The notes below the pieces were generated by a model. The model worked only from the letters and a program-made list of their open reading frames with translations, searched no databases and had not been told where the DNA came from. From NCBI RefSeq assembly GCF_900115955.1, contig NZ_FOYL01000016.1:115693-179692 (forward strand): a DNA stretch of 64,000 nt. The letters are read 5' to 3'. This stretch comes from Lentzea waywayandensis. Lineage in GTDB: Bacteria > Actinomycetota > Actinomycetes > Mycobacteriales > Pseudonocardiaceae. A program made the translations under genes and the position numbers. Of the stretch, positions 8,136-16,975 are shown piece after piece. Within the stretch, counting starts at the first letter, position 1. Every line of letters starts with the position of its first letter.

Positions 8136-8154
8136 GACTGCACATTGTGCAGTC
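8136..8154. promoter_or_regulatory. TetR-type operator 2
   Basis: Palindrome GACTGCA-N5-TGCAGTC (7-bp arms), centred exactly 33 bp (about three helical turns) from operator 1, 15 bp before the TetR start codon. Confidence 0.7.
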
Positions 8155-8169
8155 GCTAGTCTCGCGGCC

Positions 8170-8760
8170 ATGCCGCGATGGAAACCGGACGCACCCGAGC
8201 GCCTGCAGACCGCCGCGTTGGAACTCTTCGACCAACAGGGGTTCGAGCGCACGACGGTCGCCGAGATCGTCCAGCGGGCGGAGCTCACCCAGCGCACGTT
8301 CTTCAACCACTTCGCCGACAAGCGCGAGGTGCTGTTCGGGATGAGCGCGGAGATTCAGCGGGAGATCGTCGGCGAGATCGAGGCAGGCGACGACACCTCG
8401 CCACCGTTCGACGTCGTCGTGCGCGCGCTGGAAGTCGTTGCCGACAGGATGTTCGAGAGCCGCCGTGCCGCGGTGGCGCGCCGCTACGCCGTCATCGCCG
8501 CGAACCCGGAGTTGCTGGAGCGCGAGCTCGGCAAGAACGCCGCGCTCACCGAGGCCATCGCCGACGCGCTGCACACGCGGTGCGGTGATCCTGAGACGGC
8601 GTTCCTCGCCGCCGGTGCCGCCGTGCTCGCGCAGCAGGCGGCGTTCCGGCAGTGGACGCGACCGGGCGAGACCCGGACCTTGAGCGAACTCATGCAGGAC
8701 GCGGTGCGCGCCCTGCACACGACGGTCAGCCCAGCAGCGTGGCAGCGCTCGGATCGGTGA
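8170..8760 (+). CDS. TetR-family transcriptional regulator
   Basis: 196 residues. The N-terminal helix-turn-helix is clear: ERLQTAALELFDQQGFERTTVAEI, then VQRAELTQRTFFNHFADKREVLF (residues about 8-58). The C-terminal ligand domain is of the short actinobacterial type and has no recognised pocket motif. It is divergent from the cupin gene and probably autoregulated through the two palindromes upstream. ATG at 8170 is used because the conserved PDAPERL segment follows it; open reading upstream is only chance. The last 35 bases overlap the convergent sacsin-like gene. Ligand unknown. Confidence 0.88.
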   Translation: MPRWKPDAPERLQTAALELFDQQGFERTTVAEIVQRAELTQRTFFNHFADKREVLFGMSAEIQREIVGEIEAGDDTSPPFDVVVRALEVVADRMFESRRAAVARRYAVIAANPELLERELGKNAALTEAIADALHTRCGDPETAFLAAGAAVLAQQAAFRQWTRPGETRTLSELMQDAVRALHTTVSPAAWQRSDR

Positions 8761-11500
8761 TCAGGGCGACGAACGTGTGCCGGTCGGCCCACCGCTCGGA
8801 GACCCAGGCCAGCGCCCGTCCCAGCCCCTCAGGCGAATCTGCGGCGTGCGGAACGCCGTCCACCATCCACCACTCGACCCGCTGCCCCTCGACGTGCAGT
8901 TCGTCGTGCACGACGACGACCCCGTCGGGCAGCGCGACCTCGAGCAGTTCGCACGCCATCCGGACCGCCCCGAGGTCGTGCCACTGGACGACCTCGCCGA
9001 CGTGGTCGGGAGAACCGTCGAACTCCTCGGACGCCAGCGCCAGGTCCAGCAGGTCGGCCAGTTCCTCGGAGCCGTCGGCCAGCAGCACTCGGGAAGCCGG
9101 AGCCAGCCCCAGCAACCACGGGTGATCCAGCACCACGACGTCCTCGGCGGCCGCTACGGCTCCGGAGAGCACCCGCAGCCGCTCCGGCGGAGCGAAGTCC
9201 CCCTCGGGCAGAGCCGCGTAGGCACGCAGCACCACGGCGTCCGCGATCGCGCGGTCCTCGTCGCCGAGTCGTTCCAGCACGAACTCGGCATCGTCGTCGT
9301 CCCAGATCTCCAGCGACGACCGGACGCCACAAGCGCGCAGCACGTGCTCGGGCAACTCCAGATCCGGCACGGCGTCGAAGAGCCCGTCGAGCAACGACGC
9401 CTCCGGCAGCCGGAACGACCGCGGCGACTTGCCTGCCAGCAGTGCGTGCCGGGCGATCCACCAGCCCGTGTACCCGTCGGGCTCGGCCACGGCACGCCAG
9501 GTCACCGGATCGGAAGCCAGCAACCGCAACGCGGCGGGCCAGTCGGCGACGAGATCCAGATCCCGGACGGCCACGACGCGGCTGGGCTCGTCCGGCACGG
9601 ACGCCCACCACGCGGACTCGTCAGCCAGGTCGTGATCCGGGCCGGAGGGCTCGTCGTCGACGACCACCGAGAACCCGTCCACCACACCGACGGCGACCAG
9701 CGCGGAACGCGGGTAGGAGTCAGCGATCTCCTTGGACAGCAACGGGAACGCGTCGGCCTCGACCACGCCGACCAGCGGCGAGTCGGGCAGCAGCAGCTCG
9801 TCCGCGCGATGCCACTCGCCGGAGCCGTCAGGCAGGGCCAGCGAGCCCAGCCACGGCTCCTCGCCTGCCCGCAGACCCGCGCGGTCCACGAGGCGCAGCA
9901 CGGTCTCGACCAGGTCCAGACCGTCGAGCCCGGCCTCGGCGTCCTCCAACGACCGCGCCACGTTCTCGCGCAACGAAGGATCCGCGAGCAGTTCGGCGGC
10001 ACCGGCCTCGACCGCCCCCAGCCGCACCAGGAGCGGGTGCACGGCGTCCGGGTGCACGACCCGCAGACCGGGCAACGGCTCGTCGGCGATCAACGTGGTC
10101 CGCGGCCCCGTCACCACGCGGCCGTCGGCCAGCGGCACAGGCAGTGAAGCCAGAGCCTCGCGGACGTCCGGATCCACCTCGGCGAGAGGCGCGAAGGCCG
10201 CGTAGACGTCGCGCCACCAGCCTGGATCGCCGGAGACACCCGCCAGAGCCGCGACCACCTCGGCGGTGGTCACGCGCGGAACTTCCAGCGCTGCCAGGGC
10301 TTTGGCGTGCACTGGAGCGGAGAGCTCGGCGTCCAGCAGTCCGGGCAGAGCGTCCTCGACGAGGTCGACGAGCTCCTCGGAGCCCACGTCCAGGACGCGG
10401 GCGCGCGAAGGCTCGATCCACTCGCCGGAAGCCAGCGGCAGCCAGGCGGAGGCACGCAACGAGCGCACCACGGCCGTGCGCAGCCGATCGTCCACTTCGG
10501 ACAAGGGGAAGCCCGGCAACGGCACCAAAGCGGTCCGCTCGATGGCCGGCACCCGCGCCACCAGAGCCGGGTAGGCAGCGGCGGCGGCGTCCAGCACCGA
10601 CCACGCGGCCGGGCCCGGCAGGATCCGTCGGCGAGACGGTTCGACCGGCAAGGTCGCGATCAGGCGGGCCGGCAGCGACAGGCGCTCGTCGGTCGGGGTC
10701 GGCGCGTGCAGCACGTCCTCGCCCAGCTCCGCGTCGAGCGGGTACGCCCAGGACACGGTCCACTGAGGACGGTGCTCGACGCCCTGGACGAGCTCCGCGG
10801 GCAGTTCGCCGACGGTGCGTTCCACCAGCCAGCGCGACTTGCCGACGGTGACCACGCCGTCGTCGGTGACGAAGCGTTCCCACGACTGGGAGCCGACCTC
10901 GATGCGACGCAGGCCCGGCAGCGCCAGCAGCAGGTCCGGCACCTCCTCGGCCAGGTCGTCCAGCGAGACGTCGACCTTCAGCGGCAGACGGACCTCGGTC
11001 GCGAAGCCGTCCGGGACGTCCTCCACGACGGGCCAGACCAGCCGCAGCACCGGCACGTCGCCGCCGCGCTCGGAGGCGAGCTCCGGCACCTCGGCACGGG
11101 TCCTCGCCAAGGAGAACTCGACGCCACCCGTCGTGGAAACCACGCGCGGTGCGTCCGACACGGCCAGCACGGCCGCGAAACCGACGCCGAACTGGCCGAC
11201 ACCGGACTCCTTCGAGGAAGCCCGCAGCGAAGCCAGAGCGGCCACACCGGCCTCGGTCAGAGGCGCACCGGTGTTGGCGGCACGGAGCTCGCCGTCGACG
11301 AGAGTGATCCGCAACACACCCGGCTCGGAACCGGCCGCGTCGGCCGCGTTCTGGGCGAGTTCGACGAGCAGTCGGTCGCGGTAGCCACCGATGCGGAGGT
11401 CTTCTTCGGCGTTCGCGTCTTCACGGAAGCGGGTGGGCGAACCACGCCACGCGGCGAGGACCGAGGTGCGCAGGACCTCGGTGCCGAACGGGTCGGTCAC
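8726..11500 (-). CDS. Large GHKL-type ATPase, sacsin N-terminal-like
   Basis: 924 residues without membrane segments. The N-terminus carries a GHKL (Hsp90-like) ATP site: ELAQNAADA at 47-55 supplies the Mg-binding Asn, and GVGQFGVGF at 100-108 is the ATP-lid glycine motif. This layout is annotated as sacsin N-terminal ATPase-like in other actinobacteria. The remaining 750 residues are acidic, rich in Leu, Ala, Asp and Glu, and show no domain I know. By analogy it may be a chaperone-like ATPase, but no substrate is known. GTG start at 11500 overlaps the DUF3027 stop by 4 bases, so the two are translated together. Its length and acidity make it stand out from its neighbours. Confidence 0.8.
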   Translation of the reverse strand: MTDPFGTEVLRTSVLAAWRGSPTRFREDANAEEDLRIGGYRDRLLVELAQNAADAAGSEPGVLRITLVDGELRAANTGAPLTEAGVAALASLRASSKESGVGQFGVGFAAVLAVSDAPRVVSTTGGVEFSLARTRAEVPELASERGGDVPVLRLVWPVVEDVPDGFATEVRLPLKVDVSLDDLAEEVPDLLLALPGLRRIEVGSQSWERFVTDDGVVTVGKSRWLVERTVGELPAELVQGVEHRPQWTVSWAYPLDAELGEDVLHAPTPTDERLSLPARLIATLPVEPSRRRILPGPAAWSVLDAAAAAYPALVARVPAIERTALVPLPGFPLSEVDDRLRTAVVRSLRASAWLPLASGEWIEPSRARVLDVGSEELVDLVEDALPGLLDAELSAPVHAKALAALEVPRVTTAEVVAALAGVSGDPGWWRDVYAAFAPLAEVDPDVREALASLPVPLADGRVVTGPRTTLIADEPLPGLRVVHPDAVHPLLVRLGAVEAGAAELLADPSLRENVARSLEDAEAGLDGLDLVETVLRLVDRAGLRAGEEPWLGSLALPDGSGEWHRADELLLPDSPLVGVVEADAFPLLSKEIADSYPRSALVAVGVVDGFSVVVDDEPSGPDHDLADESAWWASVPDEPSRVVAVRDLDLVADWPAALRLLASDPVTWRAVAEPDGYTGWWIARHALLAGKSPRSFRLPEASLLDGLFDAVPDLELPEHVLRACGVRSSLEIWDDDDAEFVLERLGDEDRAIADAVVLRAYAALPEGDFAPPERLRVLSGAVAAAEDVVVLDHPWLLGLAPASRVLLADGSEELADLLDLALASEEFDGSPDHVGEVVQWHDLGAVRMACELLEVALPDGVVVVHDELHVEGQRVEWWMVDGVPHAADSPEGLGRALAWVSERWADRHTFVALITDPSAATLLG

Positions 11501-12234
11501 TCCGAGACGTCCAGAACGTCCAGCTGCGCGTCGTCGTAGACCAGGTCGGCGACCGGCACCATCGGGCTGATGTCGACCTCGACCTGCGAGTGCGCGCCGC
11601 AGCCGTACTCGACGTGCACGACGTGGCCGTCCGCCGGAGCGATCTCGTTCGCGCAGACGCCGAACGCGGCACCGAACGCGCCGGCCACGCGGGTGTAGAA
11701 GCCGCAGGTCCCGCAGTGTGCGGGGGCGCTGCGAGCCATGTCGGAGCGCGGGCCGAAGTCCGAGGCGGCCCAGCGGTCGGCAGCGTCGATGCGGCCTTCG
11801 CGGGACAGGACGCGGGTGCGGCCGAGGCCGATCTCCAGCGCCACCTCCTCGATGGCCGGGTCGTCGGACTGCACGTACGCCTCGATCAGGCGCGGGTCGT
11901 CCTCGCGGGGCGGCATGAGGTCGCCCACGCCCAGGTCACCGGCACGGACCCGTTCGCTCCACGGCACCCACTCCGGGGCGACCAGGGCGTCCTGGCCGGG
12001 CAGCAGCACGACCTCGCTGACCGAGACGGGGGTGCCCTCGCCGGCGTAGGCGACGGTCACCGCCCAGCTCCAGCCGCGATAGCCCGCGTGCTCGGCCTCG
12101 AACAGATGGGTGACGGAGTACTCGTCCTCGTCCTGCACCCCGACGTGAGCGCCGACGCGTTCCACCCCGGCCTCTTCCTGCGCGGCGGCGCGGGCGAGAT
12201 CAACGGCGTCGAGGAGCATCTCAGTCGCGGTCAC
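11497..12234 (-). CDS. DUF3027 protein
   Basis: About 245 residues, soluble. It fits actinobacterial DUF3027 proteins (from memory M. tuberculosis Rv0883c is one). The C-terminal half has CGTCGFY (around residue 185), then GVCANE and YGCGAHS, four cysteines that could bind one zinc, as in rubredoxin-like or zinc-ribbon folds. The N-terminal two thirds include a Trp-rich strand (GYRGWSWAVTVAYAG) and an LPGQDALVAPEWVPWSER block that looks strongly conserved. GTG at 12234 is the probable start, with ATG at 12219 as alternative. The gene is co-transcribed with the sacsin-like ATPase (4-base overlap), suggesting that they work together. Function unknown. Confidence 0.78.
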   Translation of the reverse strand: MTATEMLLDAVDLARAAAQEEAGVERVGAHVGVQDEDEYSVTHLFEAEHAGYRGWSWAVTVAYAGEGTPVSVSEVVLLPGQDALVAPEWVPWSERVRAGDLGVGDLMPPREDDPRLIEAYVQSDDPAIEEVALEIGLGRTRVLSREGRIDAADRWAASDFGPRSDMARSAPAHCGTCGFYTRVAGAFGAAFGVCANEIAPADGHVVHVEYGCGAHSQVEVDISPMVPVADLVYDDAQLDVLDVSE

Positions 12235-12292
12235 GTGGTGAATTGTGCCGCAGGTCTTCGCCGGGACGAAAACTCGTGCCACCCTCCGTTGG

Positions 12293-13045
12293 GTGCGCTC
12301 ACCCATCTGGCTGGTCCTCGTCGCGGCGCTGGCCGCCTGCTCGTCTCCGCAGGAGACGAAACCGCAGGTAGAAGTCCTGCAGAAGATTCCGCACGACACG
12401 TCGGCGTTCACCCAGGGGTTGGAACTGGTCGACGGCGTCCTCTACGAGGGCACCGGCCTCGAGGGCGAGTCGACGATGCGCGCGCTCGATCCGGCGACCG
12501 GCAACGTCCAGAAGAAGGTCGACCTCCCCCAGGAGCTCTTCGGCGAGGGCATCACCGTCGTCGGCGACACCATCTGGCAGATCACCTGGCAGAACGGCGT
12601 CGCGATCGAACGCGACCGCAAGACGCTGAACGAGCTCCGCCGCGTGAGCTACGAGGGCGAGGGCTGGGGCATCTGCGACGACGGCCAGCGGCTGATCATG
12701 AGCGACGGCACCGCGAAGCTGACCTTCCGCGACCCCAAGACGTTCAAGGAGACCGGAAGCGTGCAGGTCACGCGGGCCGGCCAGCCCCTCACCCAGCTCA
12801 ACGAGCTGGAGTGCGTCGGCGGCAAGGTCTGGTCGAACGTGTGGAAGACCGACGAGATCGTGCGCATCGATCCGTCCAACGGGCAGGTGTCCGGCACCTA
12901 CGACCTGTCCTCGCTCAAGCCGCAGGGCGACGTGGACGTCCTCAACGGCATCGCGCACATCCCCGGAACCGACGAGTTCCTGGTCACAGGCAAGAACTGG
13001 CCGACCATCTTCCGAGTGAGGTTCAACGGAATGGGGCAGGATTGA
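12293..13045 (+). CDS. Glutaminyl-peptide cyclotransferase lipoprotein (plant/bacterial type)
   Basis: About 250 residues. A short signal peptide ends in a lipobox LAAC, so the protein should be anchored on the outer face of the membrane. The rest is a five-bladed propeller-type glutamine cyclotransferase: SAFTQGLEL near the N-terminus, YEGTGLEG, LTQLNELEC and the W(S)NVW segment are family landmarks. The enzyme turns N-terminal Gln into pyroglutamate with release of ammonia. I prefer GTG at 12293, giving a 16-residue signal; GTG at 12245 is also open and would give a longer n-region only 10 bp from the divergent DUF3027 start. The MFS gene follows 4 bp after the stop, so an operon with it and the DUF2771 lipoprotein is likely. 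Confidence 0.82.
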   Translation: MRSPIWLVLVAALAACSSPQETKPQVEVLQKIPHDTSAFTQGLELVDGVLYEGTGLEGESTMRALDPATGNVQKKVDLPQELFGEGITVVGDTIWQITWQNGVAIERDRKTLNELRRVSYEGEGWGICDDGQRLIMSDGTAKLTFRDPKTFKETGSVQVTRAGQPLTQLNELECVGGKVWSNVWKTDEIVRIDPSNGQVSGTYDLSSLKPQGDVDVLNGIAHIPGTDEFLVTGKNWPTIFRVRFNGMGQD

Positions 13046-13049
13046 GGGT

Positions 13050-14555
13050 GTGACGGACGACCGCGGGCGGAGTGACGGACCGGCTCCGAAGCGCTACCCG
13101 TGGCAGGACGACGAGTACCGGCCGCGGGAGCGCCGCGGATCCGCGTCCGAGCACGGTTTCCAGGCTCCTCCGCGCCGTCCGCAGAACACCCGGCCGCTGC
13201 CGAACCAGGACCAGCAGACGACGCCGACGCCCAAACCGCCGCGCAAGCTCACGGTCACGCGCGTCGCGTGGTTCCGCAGCAAGCAGATCTCGCAGCAGGC
13301 GGTCGCGGCGTTCCGGCGCGCGGCCCACGCCGATGGCGCCGGCAAGTCCGGCATGACGTCGGTCACCTACGCGGTGATGATGAACTACGCCGCCGACGCC
13401 GCGATGGCCGTCGCGCTGGCGAACACGCTGTTCTTCTCGGCCGCGTCCGCCGAGTCCAAGACCAAGGTCGCGCTCTACCTGCTGATCACGGTCGCGCCGT
13501 TCGCGTTGATCGCGCCGGTGATCGGCCCGCTGCTGGACAAGATCCAGCGCGGCCGGCGGCTCGCGCTGGCGGCGTCGTGCGTGCTGCGGATCGCGCTGGC
13601 GATCGTGATGGCGCTGAACTTCGACAACTGGCTGCTGTACCCGGCGGCGCTGGGCAGCATGGTGCTGAGCAAGTCGTTCACCGTGCTCAAGTCCGCGATC
13701 ACCCCGCGCGTGCTGCCGCCGGAGATCACGCTGTCCAAGACCAACGCCCGCATGACGATCTTCGGTCTCGCGGCGGGCGGTGTGTTCGGCGCGTTCGCCG
13801 CGGGCTTCGCGAACGTGTTCGGCTCGCCGGGCGCGTTGTGGTTCACCGCGGTGCTGTGCCTGGTGAACGCGGTGCTGTGCATGCGGATCCCGTCGTGGGT
13901 CGAGGTGACCGAGGGCGAGGTCCCGGCGACGCTCACCCCGAAGCCCGCCAGGCAGCGCGTCTCACGACACGTCGTGGTGTCGTTGTGGGGCAACGGTTCC
14001 ATCCGCGTCCTGACCGGCTTCCTGACGTTGTTCGCGGCGTTCGTGATCCGCGAGCAGACCGAGGGCGACGCGGTGCAGCAACTGCTCCTGCTGGGTGTGA
14101 TCGCCGCTGCGGCCGGCATCGGCAGCTTCCTCGGCAACGCGATCGGCGCGCGCCAGCACTTCTCCAAGCCGGACGAGGTGATCCTCGCCTGCGTCGGCAC
14201 GGCACTGGCGGCGACCATCGTCGCCGCCGCGCTGCCGGGCCTGGTCACCGCCGCCGTCGTCGGGCTGCTGGGCGCCACGGCGTCGTCGCTGGCGAAGGTC
14301 GGCCTCGACGCGGTGATCCAGGACGACCTGCCGGAGGAGTCGCGCGCGTCCGCGTTCGGCCGCTCTGAGACGATCCTGCAGCTCGCGTGGGTCTTCGGTG
14401 GCGCGCTGGGCGTGCTGCTGCCCGCGACGTTCTGGATCGGCTTCACTGTGCTCTCCGTGCTGCTCGCGCTGGGCCTCACGCAGACGTGGATGTACCGCAA
14501 CGGCACGTCGTTGCAGAAGCTGGTGGTCCGCAGGCCGGCACCGGTGACCCCGTAG
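13050..14555 (+). CDS. MFS-type membrane protein with disordered N-terminus
   Basis: 501 residues. The first 75 are Pro/Arg/Gln-rich and cytosolic, then about 12 membrane helices follow. The core (MMNYAADAAMAVALANTLFFSA, then VIGPLLDKIQRGRRLALAAS) has the MFS loop 2-3 signature. The M. tuberculosis counterpart in the same neighbourhood is, from memory, Rv0876c, a conserved membrane protein of unknown substrate. The gene sits 4 bp after the cyclotransferase gene and 10 bp before the DUF2771 lipoprotein, so the three form one operon. Its conservation beside DUF2771 suggests a cell-envelope role, but transport substrate and direction are unknown. GTG start at 13050. Confidence 0.82.
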   Translation: MTDDRGRSDGPAPKRYPWQDDEYRPRERRGSASEHGFQAPPRRPQNTRPLPNQDQQTTPTPKPPRKLTVTRVAWFRSKQISQQAVAAFRRAAHADGAGKSGMTSVTYAVMMNYAADAAMAVALANTLFFSAASAESKTKVALYLLITVAPFALIAPVIGPLLDKIQRGRRLALAASCVLRIALAIVMALNFDNWLLYPAALGSMVLSKSFTVLKSAITPRVLPPEITLSKTNARMTIFGLAAGGVFGAFAAGFANVFGSPGALWFTAVLCLVNAVLCMRIPSWVEVTEGEVPATLTPKPARQRVSRHVVVSLWGNGSIRVLTGFLTLFAAFVIREQTEGDAVQQLLLLGVIAAAAGIGSFLGNAIGARQHFSKPDEVILACVGTALAATIVAAALPGLVTAAVVGLLGATASSLAKVGLDAVIQDDLPEESRASAFGRSETILQLAWVFGGALGVLLPATFWIGFTVLSVLLALGLTQTWMYRNGTSLQKLVVRRPAPVTP

Positions 14556-14565
14556 GCTGCCTGAC

Positions 14566-15021
14566 GTGCGTCGACTTGCTTCTGTAATGGCCGCCAGCGT
14601 TCTCGTGCTGTCCGGATGTTCGCTCCAGCAGCACGACCCCGAGGTCACGTTCTACGCGAACGGCAAGACCATCCGCATGGAGCCGACGATCTACTGCGAC
14701 GTCGAGGGCTCCAACTGCGCCGAGAAGAACGCGCCCGGCACGCTGAAGGTGCCGGCGGGCAAGGTCGTGCAGATCTCCGTGGACGGGCGGCTCGCGGACG
14801 GCCTCTGGGAGGTCGTGTGCGTGTACGAGAACGCCGCTCGCGTGCAGGAGGGCTGTACCTCGCCGTTGCTCGGCAAGGGCGAGAACTACACGTACACGCT
14901 GGCCGTGCCGGACGACTCCGACCAGCTGCTGCGCATCGAGGTGCACGAGGCGGCGGGCGCGGTGCTGGAGACCGGCCAGCCGCTCATGCGCGGTTCGTGG
15001 GTCGTCGACATCACCCGCTAA
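14566..15021 (+). CDS. DUF2771 lipoprotein
   Basis: 151 residues. A signal peptide ends in LSGC (Cys at about residue 18), marking a lipoprotein. The mature part begins with VTFYANGKTIRMEP and continues with YCDVEGSNC, a cysteine pair that could form a disulfide outside the cell; the whole resembles actinobacterial DUF2771 proteins. It ends in a beta-rich segment. GTG start at 14566, 10 bp after the MFS gene. The 3' end overlaps the convergent HD-domain gene by 4 bases. Function unknown; the conserved pairing with the MFS protein suggests that they act together at the membrane. Confidence 0.78.
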   Translation: MRRLASVMAASVLVLSGCSLQQHDPEVTFYANGKTIRMEPTIYCDVEGSNCAEKNAPGTLKVPAGKVVQISVDGRLADGLWEVVCVYENAARVQEGCTSPLLGKGENYTYTLAVPDDSDQLLRIEVHEAAGAVLETGQPLMRGSWVVDITR

Positions 15022-15602
15022 CGCCTCCCGAACGCCTCCCACCACTCGCTGGGAGCGATCCGCAGAGCCGAGTCCATCAGGGCCTTGCCGGTGTCGGTGA
15101 CCACCGACACCTGCATGGTCTGGATGAAGCGCTCCATCTTGGAGATGCCCGCGGCCTGGTACTCCCTGGCCTGCAACAACAACTCCAGCTTGTCCGCGTC
15201 ACGCGAGCAGCGCGCCTCCGGCGTGTGGTCGAAGCCCTTGGCGGACTCGTGTTCGGCCACCAGCGCCTCGATGTGCGCGGCCAGCGGCGCGGGCAGGTGC
15301 TGGACCTGCTCCCGCGCGACCTGTTCGGGCGGCATCTTCACGTCGAGGTAGAGCTTGCCGACGTACGGGATGTCGCCGATCCGCGCCTCGGGCACGTCGT
15401 GGAAGAGACCCAAGGTCGCCGCCCTGTCAGGATTCGCGTTCTCCTGCACGGCGATCGCGTACGCCAGAACGCCCACCCGGAACGAGTGGGCGGCCACCGA
15501 CTCGGGGTTCTGCACCCCGGCGAAGAGCCACCCCGCTCTGGGCAGGCGTTTGAGCTGGCCGACCTCGTAGACGAACTCGACGATCCTGTCAGCGTCAGAC
15601 AT
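15018..15602 (-). CDS. HD-domain phosphohydrolase (YfbR-like)
   Basis: 194 residues. The HD metal site is seen as AAHS (about residues 37-40), FHDVPEARIGD (about 67-77) and a downstream Asp in SRDADKLE. This is the order in HD_3/YfbR-type 5'-deoxynucleotidases, which remove phosphate from dNMPs. It is probably cytosolic, and substrate specificity is inferred from the family only. ATG start at 15602, 14 bp after the stop of the upstream cold-shock gene, so the two are likely co-transcribed. The 3' end overlaps the convergent DUF2771 gene by 4 bases. Confidence 0.82.
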   Translation of the reverse strand: MSDADRIVEFVYEVGQLKRLPRAGWLFAGVQNPESVAAHSFRVGVLAYAIAVQENANPDRAATLGLFHDVPEARIGDIPYVGKLYLDVKMPPEQVAREQVQHLPAPLAAHIEALVAEHESAKGFDHTPEARCSRDADKLELLLQAREYQAAGISKMERFIQTMQVSVVTDTGKALMDSALRIAPSEWWEAFGRR

Positions 15603-15615
15603 GACGCTGATCCTT

Positions 15616-16017
15616 TTACGGATCGAGGTCCCGCGCCACCACGCGGACGGCCTCGGCGACGAGCTTCATGGTCTTCTTGTCGGACGGGTAGCGGCCTCGG
15701 CGCAGGTCAGGCTGGACCTTGTTCTCCAGGAGCCTGATCACTTCCTCGATCAGGCCGTGCAGCTCCTCCGCGGGCCGGCGGCGCGCCTCCACGACGGACG
15801 GCGCCGGGTCGACCAGGCGCACGGACAGCGCCTGCGGCCCGCGACGGCCCTCCGCCATGCCGAACTCGATGCGCTGGCCGGCCTTGAGGCCGTCGACGCC
15901 GGGGGGCAACGCCGCTTTGCGGACGTAGACGTCCTCGCCACCGTCCTGCGTGACGAATCCGAAGCCCTTCTCCGTGTCGTACCACTTGACCTTGCCGGTC
16001 GGCACCGCGCTCACCAT
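15616..16017 (-). CDS. cspB: Cold-shock domain protein, long actinobacterial type
   Basis: About 133 residues. The first 65 are a cold-shock (OB-fold) domain: GKVKWYDTEKGFGFV carries the RNP1-like aromatic motif, and DVYVRKAALPPG replaces the usual VFVH RNP2 (His changed to Arg). The C-terminal 65 residues are a helical extension absent from short Csp proteins; this long form resembles M. tuberculosis CspB (Rv0871, from memory). It would bind single-stranded RNA or DNA. ATG at 16017 is preferred; GTG at 16014 and ATG at 16023 are in frame. Co-transcribed with the HD gene. The gene symbol is by analogy. Confidence 0.82.
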   Translation of the reverse strand: MVSAVPTGKVKWYDTEKGFGFVTQDGGEDVYVRKAALPPGVDGLKAGQRIEFGMAEGRRGPQALSVRLVDPAPSVVEARRRPAEELHGLIEEVIRLLENKVQPDLRRGRYPSDKKTMKLVAEAVRVVARDLDP

Positions 16018-16130
16018 TCCCAAGCTTGTCGCACAACGAACGCGCCCCAGGCGTACCCAGGACGCGTCCCACCAGAGTAGCCAGAAGACCTTGGATAAGG
16101 CACCTCCGTTAGCGCGACTACCCTGGTCAC

Positions 16131-16334
16131 ATGACCGTTCCGAAGTTGATGCCGCTGGCCATCGGCCTGTTCGCCGTGGGCGTACTGGCGATCATCGCGG
16201 TCTTCGTGCTCTTCGCCCTGGGCCACAGCGACCTGCCCGCGTGGCTGAACTTCGCCGGCACCTACCTGCCCGCGATCGGCCTCGGGCTGGGGATCGTCGC
16301 GGTGATCAGGAAATCACGCCAGAAGCGGTCCTGA
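16131..16334 (+). CDS. Small membrane protein, 67 aa
   Basis: 67 residues with two hydrophobic helices (about 6-28 and 41-59) separated by a short loop with LPAWLNFAGT, and a basic C-terminus (RKSRQKRS) that should lie in the cytosol. ATG at 16131. The 3' end overlaps the convergent HAD gene by 29 bases. The family is not recognised, but the clean topology and GC-rich third positions make it a believable gene. Confidence 0.65.
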   Translation: MTVPKLMPLAIGLFAVGVLAIIAVFVLFALGHSDLPAWLNFAGTYLPAIGLGLGIVAVIRKSRQKRS

Positions 16335-16923
16335 GCCACTCCGGGAACTCGCGCAGGTCCTCCAGCACGACAGCCGCGCCCGCCTCGGCCAGTTCCGCAC
16401 GGGAGCACGGGCCCGTGACGACGCCGACGCCCAGCGCCCCGGCCGCCTTGGCACCGTTCATGTCGCCGATGTGATCACCCACGTAGACGGCGGCTCCGTG
16501 CAGCTTGAGCGACTCGGCCTTGCCGGTCGACCACAGCTCACCGTAGAGGTGGTCGACCTCCCAGCCCATGGCTTCCAGGTGCAGCGCGGCGTTCTTGCGG
16601 TACTTGCCGGTGACGACCATGGTCCGGCCACCGAGTTCGCGGACGCAGGCAAGGGCTTGCGCGGCGCCGGGCAGCGCGACCGTGCCGGGAATGACGAGCT
16701 CCGGGTACAGGGCGCGGAAGAGCGAGACCATGTCCGGGATCTCCTCCTCGGGCACGCCCATGTCGCGGTAGGTCATGTCGAGGGGCGGGCCGAGGTTGGC
16801 CGCGAAGTGCTCGCCGTCGAGGGTGTGCCCGGTGCGGGCGCCCACCTCGTTCAGCACGGCGGCCATGCCCGGTCGCGGGTCGATGAGGGTCATGTCCAGG
16901 TCGAAGCCCACGGTGAACGGCAC
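16306..16923 (-). CDS. HAD-family hydrolase, phosphoglycolate-phosphatase-like
   Basis: 205 residues. HAD motif I is DLDMTLID (residues 8-15; nucleophile Asp8, acid Asp10), motif II lies near VVTGKY, motif III is the Lys in that block or in TGKAESLK, and motif IV is VGDHIGD with the metal-binding acids. The cap between motifs I and II is helical (C1 type). It is likely a cytosolic phosphatase of small phosphorylated metabolites; substrate unknown. Divergent from a TetR gene across a 52-bp gap containing a palindrome, so the TetR protein may control it. ATG at 16923. Confidence 0.82.
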   Translation of the reverse strand: MPFTVGFDLDMTLIDPRPGMAAVLNEVGARTGHTLDGEHFAANLGPPLDMTYRDMGVPEEEIPDMVSLFRALYPELVIPGTVALPGAAQALACVRELGGRTMVVTGKYRKNAALHLEAMGWEVDHLYGELWSTGKAESLKLHGAAVYVGDHIGDMNGAKAAGALGVGVVTGPCSRAELAEAGAAVVLEDLREFPEWLRTASGVIS

Positions 16924-16940
16924 AGAACCTCACTCTACGT

Positions 16941-16967
16941 CTTTACAAAACCTATAAACATGTAAAG
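16941..16967. promoter_or_regulatory. Palindromic operator candidate in HAD/TetR gap
   Basis: CTTTACA (16941-16947) and TGTAAAG (16961-16967) form 7-bp arms with a 13-base A/T-rich spacer holding CCTATAAA. It ends 8 bp before the TetR start codon and begins 17 bp before the HAD start. It is the most likely binding site of the adjacent TetR protein. Confidence 0.55.
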
Positions 16968-16975
16968 GTGAATGG

